Source of the DNA: Pedobacter sp.
GTDB taxonomy: Bacteria > Bacteroidota > Bacteroidia > Sphingobacteriales > Sphingobacteriaceae
Assembly (NCBI GenBank): GCA_008015505.1
Contig: SSFR01000009.1
Span: 1 to 35,455 of the forward strand
DNA length: 35,455 nucleotides
Direction: 5' to 3'
The notes under the pieces are model-generated. The model had not been told where the DNA came from. It searched no databases and saw nothing but the letters and a program-made list of their open reading frames with translations. Shown one piece after another: positions 18,524-27,201 of this stretch. The stretch's first letter is position 1; each line of letters opens with the position of its first letter. The position numbers and the translations under genes are program-made.

Positions 18524-18973
18524 TTATTTAATGGCGATTGATTTTTTGGATTTAGTTTTAGCCGAATCATTTTTGGGAATACTGATTTTAAGTTCTCCGT
18601 TTTTATATTCGGCACTTACTTTACTTTCCTCACAATTTTGAGGTAACGAAAAAGAGCGGCTCCAGCTGCAGTAATTATATTCTCTGCGATTATATCGACC
18701 AGTCTTTTTTTCTTCTGTTTCAGCGCTGATGGTGAGCATACCATCGGCTACTTCTACATTAATATCATTTTTTTCTAGACCAGGCGTGGCAATAGTTAAT
18801 AGATAGGTGTCGTTTGTTTCCGATACATTTACCGAGGGTACATTAGTTACTTTGCCTAAAGTAAAATATTCATCTAGCAAAGGGGCCCCAAAGAATTTGT
18901 CTAGCCAGTTGTGTCTGTCAAATAAGGTGTGAAGGGTGTCATTACCTGTTTTTACTACTGATTTTGTATCCAT
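18524..18973 (-). CDS. Small heat shock protein (Hsp20/alpha-crystallin family)
   Basis: A 149-residue ATP-independent chaperone that holds unfolding proteins. An N-terminal arm of about 45 residues is followed by an alpha-crystallin domain (PSVNVSETNDTYLLTIATPG to YKNGELKISIPK) with the family pattern ATPGLEKNDINVEV. A short Lys/Ser-rich tail ends in KSIAIK, which may supply the I-x-I oligomerisation motif. It is monocistronic, with its own terminator. The AT-rich upstream region (18974-19094) shows no clear heat-shock operator such as CIRCE. Confidence 0.93.
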   Translation of the reverse strand: MDTKSVVKTGNDTLHTLFDRHNWLDKFFGAPLLDEYFTLGKVTNVPSVNVSETNDTYLLTIATPGLEKNDINVEVADGMLTISAETEEKKTGRYNRREYNYCSWSRSFSLPQNCEESKVSAEYKNGELKISIPKNDSAKTKSKKSIAIK

Positions 18974-19094
18974 TCTTTTTGCTTTTTAAAGGTGATTAAA
19001 TAAATATTTTTATACATGATATGTAATTATTATTTAACGAATAATTATTTCTTAAAAGCATGTAAATATAAATTATTGACCATAAATGCGCAAG

Positions 19095-19123
19095 GCTCTA
19101 AATAGTTACTAACTATTTAGAGC
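19095..19123. terminator. Perfect 13-bp hairpin between lgt and hsp20
   Basis: GCTCTAAATAGTT at 19095-19107 and its exact complement at 19111-19123 are separated by ACT. It lies 41 bases past the lgt stop on the minus strand and may end the lgt transcript, although the U-tract on that strand is poor. On the plus strand it is followed by TGTTCGTTTTT. Confidence 0.6.
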
Positions 19124-19164
19124 TGTTCGTTTTTGAGGATAAAAAGGTAGGGTTGTGGTTGAAG

Positions 19165-20322
19165 CTAGTGTACGATTCGTTTTGCGCGACGCGTAAAAAA
19201 GAAAATTCCAGCAATTCCCCCCAATATGAATGTGAACGAAATGAGTTCCGCTTGAGTTGGATTGAAACCAAAAATATGATATTTGGTATTCACACGAATG
19301 AGCTCGATAGAGAAGCGTTCAAGACCGTTGAGAATCAAATAGATTGAAAATAGTAGTCCAGGGATTTTGATCCGTTTGCGTAAAAGCCATAGTATAGCAA
19401 ATAGGATTAAACAGATAATAGACTCATAAAATGGGGTTGGAAAAACAGGAAAAGGAAGCTCATTGCAAAATTTGCTTGCGCATCCTGGGATAGGAACACC
19501 TTCGTGGATCACATTATGAGGATATTTAAAGGCCCATACCCAGTCGGGAGCCCAGTTGAGCCAATGTGGCTTGGGGGCTAAATTTTGAATTCCCCAATCA
19601 CCATCGCCAGATAGATGACACCCTATTCGTCCGATAGCATAACCCAGCATCACTCCTGGTGAGCCAATATCAATCATATGGATCAGTTTGATCCCATTTT
19701 TGGCGGTCATATAGAATACGGTAATAGCACCAAAAATTAAGCCCCCATAGAATGTTAATCCGCTAAAAGACAGCAAGCGTTGAATGGGGTCTTTTACAAA
19801 GTCATCCCAATTTTCCAGATTATCAAAGATTTTGGCACCTAGAAATCCCCAAATTGCAGCCCACATAATTAGACTGTTCATCATTTGATAGGGGTGGATT
19901 GTTTCTTGAGTTATTTGAGGCTGGGGAAGTTTATTTTTTTTGTTTTCGGTATAGGCCCAATAGGCGAGTAGCGCTGCTAAAACTATACCTCCGATCCAAT
20001 TTCCCCTCGTTGATAAAAGGAATTCTTGGGGGTCAGCTACCAATTCTGTATAATGGAATATTCCATCAATTAATTTGTAGCCCAAGACAAAACCAAACAC
20101 GGCATTTGAGATCAATTCAAATGGGGCAATGGATTCGCCTATTATTGTTGTGCGTGTAAAAGCGTGAATGAGTCCGTCGGTTTCCTTGCGTTTAAATTCT
20201 TCGCTAAAAGCCCAGTAAGCTCCGATGAAGGCTAGGGCGACGAAAAAACCAAAAGTTTGAATGGGTAAGGGAATGAAGACCCCTGTTAAGTACTGGATGA
20301 GATAGGTTAGTGTTGGGAACAT
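19165..20322 (-). CDS. lgt: Prolipoprotein diacylglyceryl transferase
   Basis: Transfers diacylglycerol to the lipobox Cys of prolipoproteins, the first step of lipoprotein maturation at the inner membrane. The 385-residue, multi-helix protein has the Lgt signature [18 protein letters not shown] and the conserved YGGLIFG and PFYESI segments. It is about 90 residues longer than E. coli Lgt, with additional loop sequence ([20 protein letters not shown] and the region around [15 protein letters not shown]), as I recall for other Bacteroidota. A lipobox-bearing protein at 31484 would be among its substrates. Confidence 0.95.
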   Translation of the reverse strand: MFPTLTYLIQYLTGVFIPLPIQTFGFFVALAFIGAYWAFSEEFKRKETDGLIHAFTRTTIIGESIAPFELISNAVFGFVLGYKLIDGIFHYTELVADPQEFLLSTRGNWIGGIVLAALLAYWAYTENKKNKLPQPQITQETIHPYQMMNSLIMWAAIWGFLGAKIFDNLENWDDFVKDPIQRLLSFSGLTFYGGLIFGAITVFYMTAKNGIKLIHMIDIGSPGVMLGYAIGRIGCHLSGDGDWGIQNLAPKPHWLNWAPDWVWAFKYPHNVIHEGVPIPGCASKFCNELPFPVFPTPFYESIICLILFAILWLLRKRIKIPGLLFSIYLILNGLERFSIELIRVNTKYHIFGFNPTQAELISFTFILGGIAGIFFFTRRAKRIVH

Positions 20323-20414
20323 AAAGTGAAAGTGTGCTTGTGCAATTTAATTCGGTAAAGATGATTTATTAAGTGCAAAAAAACTGTTTAACCACGTTAG
20401 GTTATTCATGATTT

Positions 20415-21737
20415 TTATGCATGAACTAAACTTTCGGCAATTTCAGCAATTTCCATGTAACCATCTGCGGCAATATCGAGCAATTTTACTGTTTTGAACT
20501 CATTTACCCAGAGTGGGTCGTATGGAGCTTTTACTTTGATATAATTGCGCGAAAAACCATGCATGTATCCATCTTTCAGGTCACCTTCAAAAAGAATTTC
20601 TGCAGTTTGACTGATTTGGGATTGATAAAATGCGCGGCGCTTCTTTTCGGATAGTATATGAAGCATTTTACTTCTGTCGGCACGCTTGGCACCGGGGACT
20701 TGGTTTTCCATGGTAGCCGCAGGGGTATTTTCTCGTTCTGAATAGGTAAATACGTGTAAGTAGGAGATGTCTAATTCATTTAAAAAATGATAGGTATCTA
20801 GAAAATCGTTATGAGTTTCTCCTGGGAATCCCGCAATCACATCAACGCCGATACAGCAATTAGGCATTATCGTCTTAATCGTAGCTACTCGATCCGCATA
20901 TAACTCACGACGATAACGACGGCGCATGAGGCCTAAAATTTTATTTGAGCCTGACTGTAAGGGGATGTGAAAGTGTGGAACAAAGCGTTTTGATTGAGCT
21001 ACAAACTGAATGATTTCGTTAGTCAGTAAATTAGGTTCGATGGAGGAGATACGTATGCGGTCGATACCTTCTACCTCATCTAGTGCCTGAGCTAAATCAA
21101 AGAAAGAATCTTCTCGTTGGCTATTTCTAATACCAAAATCGCCTAAGTTGACACCTGTGAGCACAATTTCCTTCACGCCAGAGGCTACTATCTCACATGC
21201 TTGTTTAAGCACATTACTGATGGTTTCACTTCTACTGGTTCCTCTAGCTAAGGGGATGGTACAAAAGCTACAAGAATAGTTACAACCATCTTGGACTTTC
21301 AAGAAAGTACGTGTTCGATCGCCGAAGGAATAGGCTGGGGTAAACTGATTGGTTTCTGAGATGGGGCGATTATAGATTGAAGGCTTACTTTGTTTGGTCA
21401 GATCCGTGATATGCTCAATGATTTGAAATTTTTCGGCTGCACCTAGTACTAGATCAACTCCAGGGATTTTTGAAATTTCTTGAGGTTTTAGTTGAGCATA
21501 GCAGCCTACAATGGTGATATAAGCGTTAGGCGAGTACCTAAGAGCTTCTTTTACTACTTTACGACATTTTTTATCCGCATGTTCTGTTACTGAGCAGGTA
21601 TTAATTATGTAAACATCTGCCCCGCTGGTGAAATCAACAGTACGAAAACCTGCTTGGCTAAACTGACGGCCAATAGCTGAAGTTTCTGAGTAATTGAGCT
21701 TACAGCCCAACGTATAAAAAGCGACCCTTTTATTCAT
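20415..21737 (-). CDS. mtaB: tRNA t6A37 methylthiotransferase MtaB
   Basis: A radical SAM enzyme that converts t6A37 to ms2t6A37 in ANN-decoding tRNAs. The 440-residue protein has the N-terminal UPF0004 cluster cysteines 12 (TLGCKLNYSE), 48 (NTCSVTEHADKKC) and 79 (VGCYAQ). The radical SAM CxxxCxxC motif is at 152, 156 and 159 (GCNYSCSFCTIP), and a C-terminal TRAM-like region follows. The NTCSVTEHADKK motif separates MtaB from MiaB and RimO. It precedes lgt on the same strand at a 92-base distance. Confidence 0.95.
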   Translation of the reverse strand: MNKRVAFYTLGCKLNYSETSAIGRQFSQAGFRTVDFTSGADVYIINTCSVTEHADKKCRKVVKEALRYSPNAYITIVGCYAQLKPQEISKIPGVDLVLGAAEKFQIIEHITDLTKQSKPSIYNRPISETNQFTPAYSFGDRTRTFLKVQDGCNYSCSFCTIPLARGTSRSETISNVLKQACEIVASGVKEIVLTGVNLGDFGIRNSQREDSFFDLAQALDEVEGIDRIRISSIEPNLLTNEIIQFVAQSKRFVPHFHIPLQSGSNKILGLMRRRYRRELYADRVATIKTIMPNCCIGVDVIAGFPGETHNDFLDTYHFLNELDISYLHVFTYSERENTPAATMENQVPGAKRADRSKMLHILSEKKRRAFYQSQISQTAEILFEGDLKDGYMHGFSRNYIKVKAPYDPLWVNEFKTVKLLDIAADGYMEIAEIAESLVHA

Positions 21738-21792
21738 GATGAAGGTGCAAAAATACGAAATTATAAAGTGTTAAGATTGAAAGGTATGCAGA

Positions 21793-22389
21793 TTAAGAGG
21801 AATGTAGATTTGGTTCATTGTTATGGGTTTCTCCCCATTGGTAAGAGTTTGTGTGAAGACTAGCTAGATCAATAACCCGATTGATGACTGTTTCAATAAG
21901 TTCCTCGATAGACTGTGGCAGGCTGTAAAAAGATGGAATAGCTGGGCAGATAATCCCTCCAGCTTCGGTAATTGTTTTCATATTATTAATATGAATTAAA
22001 CTCAGTGGTGTATCCCGAGCGACTAAAATTAGCTTGCGACGTTCTTTCAAGATAACATCGGCAGCTCTGGTGATCAAGTCGTTAGAAATACCTGAAGCGA
22101 TACGTCCAAGCGTGCCCATGGAACATGGGCAAATAATCATGGTGTCGTATCGAGCCGATCCTGATGCGAAAGGTGCATTGAAGTCGATTTTCTCAAAAAA
22201 TTGGAAGGGATAGTCTAGATAAGTTTCGTTTTGTAGCTCATATTTCCAAACAGCTTTGGCATTACTAGACATGACAACTGCCACGTTGGTAATTTGATTT
22301 TGAAGTTTGATTAGTTTATCCAGTAGCAGTTTGGCGTAGATTGCACCACTTGCACCCGTTATGGCTACAACGATCTTTCTATCCTTCAT
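21793..22389 (-). CDS. ubiX: Flavin prenyltransferase UbiX
   Basis: Attaches a dimethylallyl group to FMN, making the prenylated flavin used by UbiD-type decarboxylases. The 198-residue flavoprotein has the start motif VVAITGASGAIYAKLLLDKL, the SGSARYDTMIICPCSMGTLGRIASG segment (split here by the usual loop) and RRKLILVARDTPLS for phosphate binding. No ubiD is visible in the window. It lies 55 bases upstream of mtaB on the minus strand. Confidence 0.94.
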   Translation of the reverse strand: MKDRKIVVAITGASGAIYAKLLLDKLIKLQNQITNVAVVMSSNAKAVWKYELQNETYLDYPFQFFEKIDFNAPFASGSARYDTMIICPCSMGTLGRIASGISNDLITRAADVILKERRKLILVARDTPLSLIHINNMKTITEAGGIICPAIPSFYSLPQSIEELIETVINRVIDLASLHTNSYQWGETHNNEPNLHSS

Positions 22390-22725
22390 GATTTGTGATT
22401 GACGTGTCTAATTTTAATAGTGTTTTTTTTACACTTAATAAAAAGGGCCGAATAAATTAATATTCGACCCTACATCTACCTATGAAAAACATGCCCTTTG
22501 GGAGGGCACTACAAATGTAGTAAACATATATTTTATTGACAAATATTTTTTTAAAAAAATATGATACGATTGAATCTATACTTGTCTTTTAGAGTGTAAA
22601 AATTCAATTTTTACACTCTAAAAGAACTATTTTATTGAATGGGAATGACTCTGAGCTTGTTTAAAGTTTATTTGATTTTTCCTCGTGGAGTATATTTATT
22701 ATAAACTGAGGGGTCCGAGTGAATA
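22390..22725. other. Gene-free region with several hairpins
   Basis: No gene is seen here. A 10-bp near-perfect stem GGGCCGAATA/TATTCGACCC (22445-22454 with 22461-22470) is followed on the minus strand by a T-rich tract. TGCCCT/AGGGCA around TTGGG lies at 22492-22508. A perfect long palindrome is listed separately. The right part adjoins the IS1 remnant. AT content is high throughout. Confidence 0.6.
22586..22624. repeat. Perfect 39-bp palindrome
   Basis: Two exact 19-base arms (22586-22604 and 22606-22624) surround a single C. Each outer half starts CTTTTAGAGTGTAAAAATT. With a one-base centre it would form a cruciform rather than an ordinary terminator loop. It lies in non-coding DNA about 100 bp from the left end of the IS1 remnant. 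Its function is unknown; a binding site, an abutting pair of element ends, or a recombination substrate are possible. Confidence 0.8.
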
Positions 22726-23496
22726 GGTAGTGTATCTAAAATATATGATGAATATTTGAATGAAAACAGTAAAGGTGTAAACTTTGTGTTTATAAACCAC
22801 CGTATAGCTTGCCCCCACTGTTTTGGGACAGTGAGTCGTTAAAAATGGTCGAAAAAAGACTGGAGTACAGAATTATCGTTGTAAAGGGTGTAATAAGCAG
22901 TTTCAAGAAGAATACTTGTACCGGGGAGCTGATAAGAGGAACAAAAAATTGGTTTCAAGGATGTTAGTACGAGGTTCTGGCATCCGAGATATTTCGGATA
23001 TTTTGAGAATTAGCACAGGTTGTGTAATACGGTTTTTTACTGTCCTATGCTGATGTTGAATTAAATTCTTGGTACTCATCTTACCATCAAATACAGGTGG
23101 ATGAGTTTTATAGTTTTGTCCAGAAGAAGAAAAAGAAAGTATGGGTTTTGTATGCTTATTGTGCTCAAACAAAAGAAATATTGGCACTAACTATGGGAAA
23201 TAGAAGTAAAAAAACTGTAAAATATCTTTTTAAACGCTTGAAAGATATCTAAGTAAATTTCTAGTGTACGGATGGATTGAAAGCTTTCAAAGGAGTATTT
23301 CCTCCAGAAAATCACTTTATTGGTAAACGGTTTACAAAAGCCATTGAAGGAGTAAACATTTCTTTAAAAAATGCTTGTAAAGGATTAATTCGAAGAACTA
23401 CCGCATTTTCTAAGAAATTGATAAATCACTGGTGTGCCGTTAAATTAGTTATGGCTGCTGGAAATTTAAAGACATCATACATTTAAAAACACAACC
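22726..23496 (+). mobile_element. Degenerate IS1-family insertion sequence
   Basis: An element of about 771 bp bounded by imperfect inverted repeats: GGTAGTGTATCTAAAATATA at 22726 onward, and the complement of GGTTGTGTTTTTAAATGTAT ending at 23496. Inside is a broken IS1 transposase. The flanks gagtgaata and aaaaatcga do not match, so no target duplication remains. Decay and loss of the duplication suggest an old insertion. Confidence 0.8.
22760..23486 (+). pseudogene. IS1-family transposase, broken by frameshifts and stops
   Basis: Translating in three successive frames recovers an IS1 transposase. A zinc-finger start CPHCFGTVSR (from 22810) ends in TAA. A second frame gives TGVQNYRCKGCNKQFQEEYL and a helix-turn-helix part GSGIRDISDILRISTGCVIR. 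A third frame from 23043 gives VDEFYSFVQKKKKKVWVLYA, interrupted by TAA and TAG near 23250-23262, then CTDGLKAFKGVFPPENHFIG and KRFTKAIEGVNISLKN. These match the InsA zinc ribbon/HTH and the DDE part of InsB. At least two frameshifts and three stops make it non-functional. The intact stretch 23277-23486 is only its tail, not a separate gene. Confidence 0.9.
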
Positions 23497-23565
23497 AAAA
23501 ATCGATGTAGAAAGAATATAAACGCTTTTTTATATGAAAATGATTGTGAATAATCCATTTTTCAT

Positions 23566-23595
23566 TTGTAACTTTATTTATATCCATTATATTTA
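23566..23595 (+). promoter_or_regulatory. Candidate promoter of the DUF3276 gene
   Basis: TTG at 23566-23568 is followed by 19 bases and TATATTTA at 23588-23595, one mismatch from TAnnTTTG. It lies 21 bases ahead of the start codon. Confidence 0.55.
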
Positions 23596-23616
23596 CTCGA
23601 TAAAAAATAGAAAACA

Positions 23617-23946
23617 ATGGGAGATTTCGAAAACAACGACAGGGAAGAGGTTTTTTCAAAAAAAGTAAGGGCTGGTAAGCGAACGTACTTTTTCGATGTA
23701 AAAGCGACGAGATCAGATGACTATTATCTTACGATTACAGAGAGTAAGAAACGTCTAGAGGACGGCGCCTTTATTAAACACAAGATTTTTTTATATAAGG
23801 AGGACTTTGAAAAATTTGCTGAAGGTTTAAAAGAAACAGTTGATTATATCAAAGCGAATCAGGAAGTTATTGAAAAAAGGTACGAGCCTGCGGAGAGTGG
23901 GGCTGAGCTAGCAAAATCAGGTAACGACTTTTCGTTTGATTTATAA
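23617..23946 (+). CDS. DUF3276 PUR-type nucleic-acid-binding protein
   Basis: A 109-residue protein of the bacterial PUR family (DUF3276), which folds like eukaryotic Pur-alpha and binds single-stranded DNA or RNA in characterised members. Recognised by SKKVRAGKRTYFFDVKATRS, DDYYLTITESKKR and KHKIFLYKEDFEKFAEGL, a beta-sheet plus helix pattern, with an acidic tail. Found mainly in Bacteroidota and spirochaetes. It has its own promoter and terminator and is probably monocistronic. Its cellular target is unknown. Confidence 0.92.
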   Translation: MGDFENNDREEVFSKKVRAGKRTYFFDVKATRSDDYYLTITESKKRLEDGAFIKHKIFLYKEDFEKFAEGLKETVDYIKANQEVIEKRYEPAESGAELAKSGNDFSFDL

Positions 23947-23970
23947 AAAATATTCAGCTTAAGCTGAAAA

Positions 23971-24012
23971 AGCCATCCCAAGATAGTGTCCACTTAATTA
24001 GGGTGGCTTTTC
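23971..24012 (+). terminator. Intrinsic terminator after the DUF3276 gene
   Basis: AGCCATCC at 23971-23978 pairs with GGGTGGCT at 24001-24008 (one T-G pair), flanked by A and T runs. The loop is long, 22 bases. It is preceded by a perfect palindrome TTCAGCTTAAGCTGAA at 23953-23968. Confidence 0.7.
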
Positions 24013-24099
24013 TATTTATGAAAATTTTTGTGATTATATGATTTTTTTAGGTGGGGTTTAGTTTTTACTTTCTAAAGTTGCAGAAAAAGCAAGTACAGT

Positions 24100-24648
24100 A
24101 TGAAAAATTTACTTATTCTAGCTCATCCTAATTTAAGTCAATCTTTTTCTAATAAAAGAATAGTGGAGGGCTTGCAAGGTTCTCCTAATCTTAAAATTAA
24201 AGATTTATATGCGGAGTATCCCGGCTTTAATATCAATGTTGAAAAAGAACAAGCTGATTTATTGGTTCATGACCGTGTTATTTTTCAGTTTCCAATGTAT
24301 TGGTATAGTACACCTGCATTACTCAAAGAGTGGCAAGATGTAGTACTGACTTCCGGTTTTGCCTATTCGTTCTCTGATAGTTTGGATGAATATAAGCTCA
24401 AAGGGAAAAAATTATTACTCTCTGTAACTGCTGCAGGACCTTGGGATGCTTATCAACCCAATGGAAAGAATCGTTTTACTGTGGAGGAGCTGTTAAGACC
24501 CTTGAATCAAAGTGCCTATTATTGCAAAATGATATTTGAAACGCCTATTGTTTCTCATGAGATGCTAAACCATATTCCTGAAAAAATACCTGAAGTAGAA
24601 AAACGAATTGTAGCGCATGTTGAAAAGCTTAAGAAAGTTATCATATAG
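24100..24648 (+). CDS. NAD(P)H-dependent oxidoreductase, flavodoxin-like fold
   Basis: A 182-residue quinone or general NAD(P)H oxidoreductase of the flavodoxin_2 family (KefF/YwrO/MdaB-like), using FMN or FAD. Motifs seen are LLILAHPNLSQSFSN at the N-terminus (flavin phosphate loop), HDRVIFQFPMYWYSTPALLKEW (flavin-binding loop) and the FAYSF and LLLSVTAAGP segments. It stands alone between two hairpins. The natural substrate and whether it supports a Kef-type channel cannot be told; no channel gene is nearby. Confidence 0.88.
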   Translation: MKNLLILAHPNLSQSFSNKRIVEGLQGSPNLKIKDLYAEYPGFNINVEKEQADLLVHDRVIFQFPMYWYSTPALLKEWQDVVLTSGFAYSFSDSLDEYKLKGKKLLLSVTAAGPWDAYQPNGKNRFTVEELLRPLNQSAYYCKMIFETPIVSHEMLNHIPEKIPEVEKRIVAHVEKLKKVII

Positions 24649-24705
24649 CTCATACTTCCAAATAGTAATATTTATCTCATCTTAGGATTCTATCTAGGCT
24701 ATTAT

Positions 24706-24748
24706 TTATAATTTTACATCCCCTTCTTATGGAGGTGTAGAATTATAA
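24706..24748. repeat. Long imperfect hairpin ahead of agmatine deiminase
   Basis: Arms of 18 bases (24706-24723 with 24731-24748) pair with two G-T pairs and one mismatch around the loop TTCTTAT. The arms are TTATAATTTTACATCCCC and GGAGGTGTAGAATTATAA. It lies 57 bases after the oxidoreductase stop and 25 bases before the next start codon. No U-tract follows, so it could be a weak terminator, a 5' leader structure or a small repeat. Confidence 0.55.
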
Positions 24749-24773
24749 GTTATCTAATTCTATATTAATAGCC

Positions 24774-25850
24774 ATGATTACCGATACTATTGAGTTTTCC
24801 ACATTTATAAATAATACTCCCAAGGACTTAGGTTACTATTTTCCCGCAGAATTTTCCCTGCATGAAGCTACTTGGTTGAGTTGGCCTCATAAAGAAGAAA
24901 GCTGGCCAGGCAAGCTTTCAGCGGTTTATCCTGCTTATAGCCAGTTTGTAAAAACACTTGCTGAAAGTGAAAAGGTTCGTATCAATATTCAGGACTTACA
25001 GCTAAAAGTATTGGCGATTCAGCATCTTGAAAAGGTAGGAGCCGATTTATCACAAGTGGAGTTCTTTTTACATCCTACTAATGACGCTTGGTGTAGAGAT
25101 CATGGCCCAGCTTTTTTGGTTAATCCAACAGGAAAATATAAAAAAGTGATTGTTGATTGGAATTATAATGCATGGGGTGGAAAATATCCACCCTTTGATT
25201 TCGATGATGTGATCCCAACTTTAATTGGAAAGCAATTTGATATTCCTGTTTTTCATCCAGGTATTGTGATGGAAGGTGGCTCTGTAGAATTTAATGGGGC
25301 TGGTACTGTGCTTACTTCTACTTGTTGCTTATTGAATAAAAATCGCAATCCACATCTTAAGCAAGCACAGATTGAGAATTATTTGATCAATTATTATGGG
25401 GTAGATCAGGTCCTCTGGGTGGATGAAGGAATCGTGGGTGATGATACTGATGGCCATATTGATGATACAATTCGTTTTGTAAATGAAGATACTGTACTCA
25501 GTGTGGTGGAAACTAAGCTGAATGATGAAAATTATGACTTGCTACAGAAAAATTTAATCTCATTAAGTAAGATGCGTTTGTTAAATGATAAGCAGCTCAA
25601 CGTCATTGAACTACCTATGCCCGATGCTGTGGTTTATGAAGGCATACGTTTGCCAGCATCTTATGCTAATTTTTATATCAGTAATAAGCATGTCATTGTT
25701 CCCACGTATCGTTGTGCCAAGGATGATCAAGCTTTGGATATCATTGCACAATGTTTCCCTAGTAGAAAGGTTGTAGGTATTGACTCAACTGATATTATTT
25801 GGGGGCTGGGTAGTTTTCATTGTCTGAGTCAGCAAGAGCCAGCCGTGTAA
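24774..25850 (+). CDS. aguA: Agmatine deiminase
   Basis: Hydrolyses agmatine to N-carbamoylputrescine and ammonia in the arginine-to-putrescine route. The 358-residue member of the PPAD-like guanidino-modifying superfamily shows NDAWCRDHGPAF (residues ~103-114), MEGGSVEFNG (~166-175), the DDTDGHIDD motif with His228 and Asp230, and the catalytic Cys350 in SFHCLSQQEPA. The usual Gly-Gly-Gly-Asn-Ile before His-Cys reads Gly-Leu-Gly-Ser-Phe here, a mild deviation. The partner N-carbamoylputrescine amidase (aguB) is not adjacent. It converges with folC, with a 34-base gap and no clear terminator. Confidence 0.92.
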   Translation: MITDTIEFSTFINNTPKDLGYYFPAEFSLHEATWLSWPHKEESWPGKLSAVYPAYSQFVKTLAESEKVRINIQDLQLKVLAIQHLEKVGADLSQVEFFLHPTNDAWCRDHGPAFLVNPTGKYKKVIVDWNYNAWGGKYPPFDFDDVIPTLIGKQFDIPVFHPGIVMEGGSVEFNGAGTVLTSTCCLLNKNRNPHLKQAQIENYLINYYGVDQVLWVDEGIVGDDTDGHIDDTIRFVNEDTVLSVVETKLNDENYDLLQKNLISLSKMRLLNDKQLNVIELPMPDAVVYEGIRLPASYANFYISNKHVIVPTYRCAKDDQALDIIAQCFPSRKVVGIDSTDIIWGLGSFHCLSQQEPAV

Positions 25851-25884
25851 ATCCAAATCATAATTATTAGGGGATCTGATGGAC

Positions 25885-27174
25885 TCAAACTACTTCTGCT
25901 ACAACAAAAGTGCTCCCCCCCACAAAAATTAAGTCTCCCACTTTGGCCAGTGTTTTTGCGGCATCTAGCGCTTGGCTAACCGTGTCAAAGCTTTTTCCAT
26001 CAAGTCCTGAAGCTTTCGCTTGCAGCGCTAATTCTGCTACTGGTTTGGCTCGGGGTAAATCAGGCTGACAAAAATAATAGTGTGCATTCTTGGGGAGTAA
26101 GTTTAAAATAACGCTGCTATCCTTGTCTTTAACCATTCCGATTACCATGTGAAGTTGATTATGAGGTGTGGTTCTTATATTTTTAAGGACTTCAGTGATA
26201 CCACTTACATTGTGCCCAGTATCGCAAATGATTAATGGGTGTTGATTTAATACTTGCCAACGTCCGAGTAACCCTGTAAGTGAGTTTACTTGCCTCAATG
26301 CAGCGTGAAGACATTCAGTCGGTATGGTGAGGCCTTGATTCTGTAGTTCATCGATTGCAGTTAAGACGGTGGCGATATTTTTCAGTTGATAGTTTCCTCT
26401 GAGATCCGATTGAAGTGCACCAGTAGTGGAGGTTTGCATATGTCTATAATCAACTTGGAACATCCCCGGAGCCTGCTCTGTTGAGGGATAGATATGATAT
26501 TGTTGGTCGGCAAAAGTAATTTTTGAATTGTTCTGTTGGGCTTTTTGGATAAAAATGGAAGATGTTTCACTTTGAGTTTCACCAATAACCACTGGTATTT
26601 TAGGTTTGATAATACCAGCTTTCTCTGAGGCAATTTGAATTAGAGTATTACCCAAAATGTCTGTGTGGTCAAAGCTGATGTTTGTAATGATAGAAAGTAT
26701 AGGGTGAATGATATTCGTAGAGTCTAACCGTCCCCCTAACCCAACTTCAATAACGGCAATATCCACTTCCTCCTGAGCAAAATGTTCAAAGGCCATGGCT
26801 ACAGTAGCTTCAAAAAAGGAGGGTTGGATGGTTTCTATAACGCTTTGGTTTGTTTCTACAAAAGAGATCACTTTTTCTTCTGTAATCATTTTTCCATTCA
26901 CACGGATACGTTCGCGGAAATCGCGTAGGTGTGGTGAAGTGTATAGTCCAGTCTTATAGCCTGCTGTTTGCAGGATGGCAGCAAGCATATGTGAAGTAGA
27001 ACCTTTTCCATTGGTCCCACCTACATGTACACTTTTGAAACGATTTTGTGGATTTTTAAGTTGCCTGCAAAACTCTATAGTATTATTCAAGTCAGCTTTG
27101 TAAGCTGAACTGCCTATACGGGTGAACATAGGCAGCTTAGAATAAAGGTATTGGACTACCTCAGAATAGGTCAT
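25885..27174 (-). CDS. folC: Bifunctional folylpolyglutamate/dihydrofolate synthase
   Basis: Adds glutamate to dihydropteroate and to folates, ATP-dependent. The 429-residue Mur-ligase-like protein has the P-loop HVGGTNGKGSTSHMLAA, the SPHLRDFRERIRVNG segment, EVGLGGRLDSTN and FDHTDILGNT. The C-terminal domain contains LGRWQVL and CDTGHNVSG. ATG at 27174 is preferred over TTG at 27177. It is the last gene of a minus-strand run beginning with the HU/SPOR gene, 27 bases after the small double-glycine peptide gene. Confidence 0.95.
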   Translation of the reverse strand: MTYSEVVQYLYSKLPMFTRIGSSAYKADLNNTIEFCRQLKNPQNRFKSVHVGGTNGKGSTSHMLAAILQTAGYKTGLYTSPHLRDFRERIRVNGKMITEEKVISFVETNQSVIETIQPSFFEATVAMAFEHFAQEEVDIAVIEVGLGGRLDSTNIIHPILSIITNISFDHTDILGNTLIQIASEKAGIIKPKIPVVIGETQSETSSIFIQKAQQNNSKITFADQQYHIYPSTEQAPGMFQVDYRHMQTSTTGALQSDLRGNYQLKNIATVLTAIDELQNQGLTIPTECLHAALRQVNSLTGLLGRWQVLNQHPLIICDTGHNVSGITEVLKNIRTTPHNQLHMVIGMVKDKDSSVILNLLPKNAHYYFCQPDLPRAKPVAELALQAKASGLDGKSFDTVSQALDAAKTLAKVGDLIFVGGSTFVVAEVV

Positions 27175-27201
27175 CAAAAATGTGTAATTACTTATGACTT
27201 G

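Noticed and set aside
19153..19347. 64-codon plus-strand ORF
   Set aside because: It lies antisense to the 3' end of lgt and has no independent support.
22903..23187. 94-codon minus-strand ORF
   Set aside because: It is the antisense of the IS1 transposase pseudogene, whose plus-strand reading gives clear family motifs.
23277..23486. 69-codon plus-strand ORF as an independent small gene
   Set aside because: It is the C-terminal fragment of the broken IS1 transposase.
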